NCBI GenBank assembly: GCA_020348385.1
Contig: CP070750.1
Coordinates: 3,472,332-3,536,331 of the forward strand
DNA from: Candidatus Aminicenantota bacterium
GTDB taxonomy: Bacteria > Acidobacteriota > Aminicenantia > Aminicenantales > Aminicenantaceae
Length of the DNA: 64,000 nucleotides
Reading direction: 5' to 3'
Shown here: one piece after another, positions 62,097 through 64,000 of the stretch
How positions within the stretch are numbered: position 1 is the stretch's first letter
Layout: each line of letters begins with the position of its first letter
Position numbers and translations under genes: made by a program
Notes under the pieces: generated by a model
What the model was told of the DNA's origin: nothing
What the model saw: only the letters and a program-made list of their open reading frames with translations
Databases searched by the model: none

Positions 62097-63469
62097 TCGA
62101 GATGAATGCAAAAAAAATCGGTTTGATTATCTTGCTTCTTTTGTTCTTTCTAGCAGTGATTAGCTTTCCTGTCTTAGCCCAGAAAAAGGAGGCCGATGAG
62201 AAAAGAATCACCCTAGATGAAGAAATGAGGGCTAAAGTTGTCGAACGTGTCGGTCAATTGATGAGAGATAATTACATATTCAAAGAAAGCGCTGAAAAAA
62301 TGGCAGAAAAGCTGGACACACAGCTCGAAGAAAGGAAATACAACAAAATGGATGATGTTTTTGAATTTTCACAGGCTCTCACACAGGATTTACGAAGCGT
62401 GAGCAAAGATAGACACATCCGAGTCACTTATAATCCAGAAAGAGTCAGGAGCATAAGAGCCAGTCGTAGCAAAAGCGAGGAAGAGCGAGAGAGAGAACGA
62501 AGGGCAAATATCGAGCGACAGAGGCAGCAAAATTTCGGCTTTAAAAAGATAGAGCTTTTGGAAGGGAACATTGGCTATCTAGATCTTCGATATTTCTCCG
62601 GATCTAGCCAAGCCGGCGAAACGATCGTTGCCGCTATGAATTTCTTAGCTAATGCCAATGCCGTGATCATCGACCTTTGCAATAATGGAGGCGGAAGTCC
62701 ATATACCATACAGATCATAAGCAGCTACTTTCTGGAAGCATATACCCATTTGAATAGCTTTGAGTGGCGAGGTGGTGATTCCCTCGAGCAGTTCTGGACT
62801 CTCCAGTATGTCCCAGGGAAAAAGATGTACGACACCGATCTTTACATCCTCACCAGTCCAAGGACATTTTCGGCAGCGGAAGAGTTTACGTACAACATGA
62901 AGAATCTCAAGCGGGCCACACTTGTCGGTGAAACTACAGGGGGAGGAGCACATCCAGGGGGAGATCGCATCGTGAATGACTATTTTCTCGTATGGGTGCC
63001 GAGCGGAAGAGCCATCAATCCTATTTCCAAGACAAACTGGGAGGGGGAGGGTATTACGCCCCATATTTCGGTGCCGCAGGATCAAGCCCTGGATAAAGCC
63101 CACTCCGTTGCCTTGGAAAAACTCCTGGAGAAAACGGAAGATGAGGGGAAAAAACGTCAGCTCATGTGGGCGTTGGATGGCATAGAAGCGAAGACAGAAC
63201 CTGCTACAGTAGATCAGGAGATTTTAAAAAAATATGTGGGCAATTTCACCAGAGGGGAAGTGAGTCTGAAGGAAGGGGAATTGTTTATTCAAGCAGGGCC
63301 GCGACAATTCAGAATGATCCCCTTGAGCGAAGCGTATTTTGTGTTGGACGGAGAGCCGAGCATACGTGTGGAATTCATATTCAGCGATGAAACCAAAGAG
63401 TATGAGATCATTGGCCATTTCCCAGATGGCCGCAAAGAAATCGTAAAAAGAGTGAAGTCCAAGAAATAG
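62093..63469 (+). CDS. S41-family peptidase, secreted
   Basis: This 458-residue protein has a signal peptide (LIILLLLFFLAVISFPVLAQ). An N-terminal helical domain of the IRBP/TSP type is followed by the catalytic core: the strand GYLDLRYFSG, VIIDLCNNGGG, and nucleophile S260 in TSPRTFSAAEEF, then ATLVGETTGGGAHPGG. There is no PDZ domain. The C-terminal 90 residues are a beta-rich accessory domain (YVGNFTRGEVSLKEGELFIQ). It is translationally coupled to the MarR-GNAT gene by an ATGA overlap; GGAGG precedes the ATG. Confidence 0.92.
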   Translation: MIEMNAKKIGLIILLLLFFLAVISFPVLAQKKEADEKRITLDEEMRAKVVERVGQLMRDNYIFKESAEKMAEKLDTQLEERKYNKMDDVFEFSQALTQDLRSVSKDRHIRVTYNPERVRSIRASRSKSEEERERERRANIERQRQQNFGFKKIELLEGNIGYLDLRYFSGSSQAGETIVAAMNFLANANAVIIDLCNNGGGSPYTIQIISSYFLEAYTHLNSFEWRGGDSLEQFWTLQYVPGKKMYDTDLYILTSPRTFSAAEEFTYNMKNLKRATLVGETTGGGAHPGGDRIVNDYFLVWVPSGRAINPISKTNWEGEGITPHISVPQDQALDKAHSVALEKLLEKTEDEGKKRQLMWALDGIEAKTEPATVDQEILKKYVGNFTRGEVSLKEGELFIQAGPRQFRMIPLSEAYFVLDGEPSIRVEFIFSDETKEYEIIGHFPDGRKEIVKRVKSKK

Positions 63470-63515
63470 AGAGAGACAGAATCTAATTTCCCTTTTTCCT
63501 CAAAAACTATTCTTT

Positions 63516-63524
63516 TGTTATAAT
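63516..63524 (+). promoter_or_regulatory. Candidate extended -10 for the beta-propeller lipoprotein gene
   Basis: TGT-TATAAT is an extended -10 about 54 bases before the ATG. No good -35 is visible at 17-bp spacing. Confidence 0.5.
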
Positions 63525-63577
63525 GTGTATTCTTGTGCTTAGCGGGAATCCCTATGTGGAATCGCGCGGAGGGAATA

Positions 63578-64000
63578 ATGAAAAAAATCCTTTTCTGTAT
63601 TTTTGCAGCCACCATATTGATTTGGTTTTCCTGTTCAAAAAAGAGGGAAGGAGGAGCAACAATTGAAGTCGTCGATGGGATTGAGCACATCCACAACACA
63701 GAAACACCGCTGTATCCGGAAAGAACGGTCGTTTTTGAAGAGGAGTTATCTATCCGAAGTGAAGATGCAGAGGGGAATATCCGGTTGTTCCGACCCAGTT
63801 GGCATCTTGTGGATGGGAAAGGATTTATTTATATATGCGATCTTCAAGATCTCCAGATAAAGGTATTTGATCCTGCTGGGCTTTTAGTCCGGACCATTGG
63901 CCAGAAGGGGGATGGACCGGGTGAGTTTCAAAACATCGGAGAAATAGCTCTGCTGCCGGATGACCGGCTTTTGGTGTTGGATTGGGAAGCCCATCGCATA
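63578..64000 (+). CDS. Six-bladed beta-propeller lipoprotein (N-terminal part)
   Basis: The first 141 codons are present; the gene runs off the right edge. A lipoprotein leader (ILFCIFAATILIWFSCSKK) ends at a cysteine near residue 19. The mature part shows NHL/6-bladed propeller blades: GKGFIYICDLQDLQIKVFDP, then LVRTIGQKGDGPGEFQN and LLPDDRLLVLDWEAHRI. Such lipoproteins are abundant in Aminicenantes-like genomes and are of unknown function. GGAGGGAATA precedes the ATG. Confidence 0.85.
   Translation, partial: MKKILFCIFAATILIWFSCSKKREGGATIEVVDGIEHIHNTETPLYPERTVVFEEELSIRSEDAEGNIRLFRPSWHLVDGKGFIYICDLQDLQIKVFDPAGLLVRTIGQKGDGPGEFQNIGEIALLPDDRLLVLDWEAHRI

Noticed and set aside
1..64000. Insertion sequence or prophage in the window
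   Set aside because: No transposase, integrase or phage structural gene is visible, and repeated sequences are limited to paralogous permeases and short intergenic elements.

Overview
The window looks like a chromosomal stretch from an uncultured, Gram-negative-type, diderm bacterium. My best guess is Candidatus Aminicenantes (Aminicenantota) or a nearby Acidobacteriota-like lineage. This is inferred from gene content and not from a marker phylogeny: many FtsX/MacB-type permeases without ATPases, large S9 and M14 exopeptidases, a six-bladed beta-propeller lipoprotein, an outer-membrane beta-barrel, Tat and Sec leaders, PadR regulators, and an EF-G of the mitochondrial-like (spdEFG1) type. I found no rRNA, tRNA, CRISPR array, integrase or insertion sequence, and no obvious foreign island.

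Layout. 1-302 is the start of a NuoE-like [2Fe-2S] subunit running off the left edge. 531-3676 is a co-translated pair: a PEP-synthase-like ATP-grasp protein and a double-receiver response regulator. 3842-5119 is an alpha-oxoamine synthase (serine palmitoyltransferase/KBL type), overlapping tail to tail an exported methyltransferase. 6124-11171 holds two divergent FtsX permeases. 11266-12079 is a tandem pair of small secreted proteins whose fold pattern matches the C-terminal domain of the exported methyltransferase. 12111-13752 is a DEAD-box helicase/RRM protein operon. 13884-19285 is a membrane-lipid block: desaturase, XRE regulator, two PlsC-like acyltransferases, polysaccharide deacetylase and DAG-kinase-like enzyme. 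19502-26055 carries a third permease, an APC transporter coupled to an amidohydrolase, a Tat-leader mini-operon and a CsgG-like envelope protein. 26062-32197 has divergent S9 and M14 peptidases around a G-rich tandem repeat. 32419-47393 has two PadR-permease pairs, a fifth permease with neither PadR nor prefix, a beta-barrel, a DUF2341 surface protein and a second S9 peptidase. 47676-50497 is fusA plus a RecA-like ATPase. 50510-52743 is an ECF sigma/anti-sigma operon. 52926-64000 has a seventh permease, a hybrid histidine kinase, an acyl-CoA dehydrogenase/SCP2 operon, a MarR-GNAT regulator coupled to an S41 peptidase, and the start of a beta-propeller lipoprotein.

How it fits together. The window is dominated by envelope biology: lipid synthesis and remodelling, secreted peptidases and seven paralogous permeases that all lack a local ATPase. 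This suggests a peptide-degrading heterotroph with a large lipid/lipoprotein-export or signalling permease family controlled by PadR, ECF and histidine-kinase systems.

The items I would check first are the ATP-grasp/response-regulator pair with its repeated C-terminal helical motif, the conserved internal start at residue 74 in both prefix-bearing permeases, the domain shared by the exported methyltransferase and the tandem secreted proteins, and the transcribed G-quadruplex-like repeat in an S9 peptidase leader.
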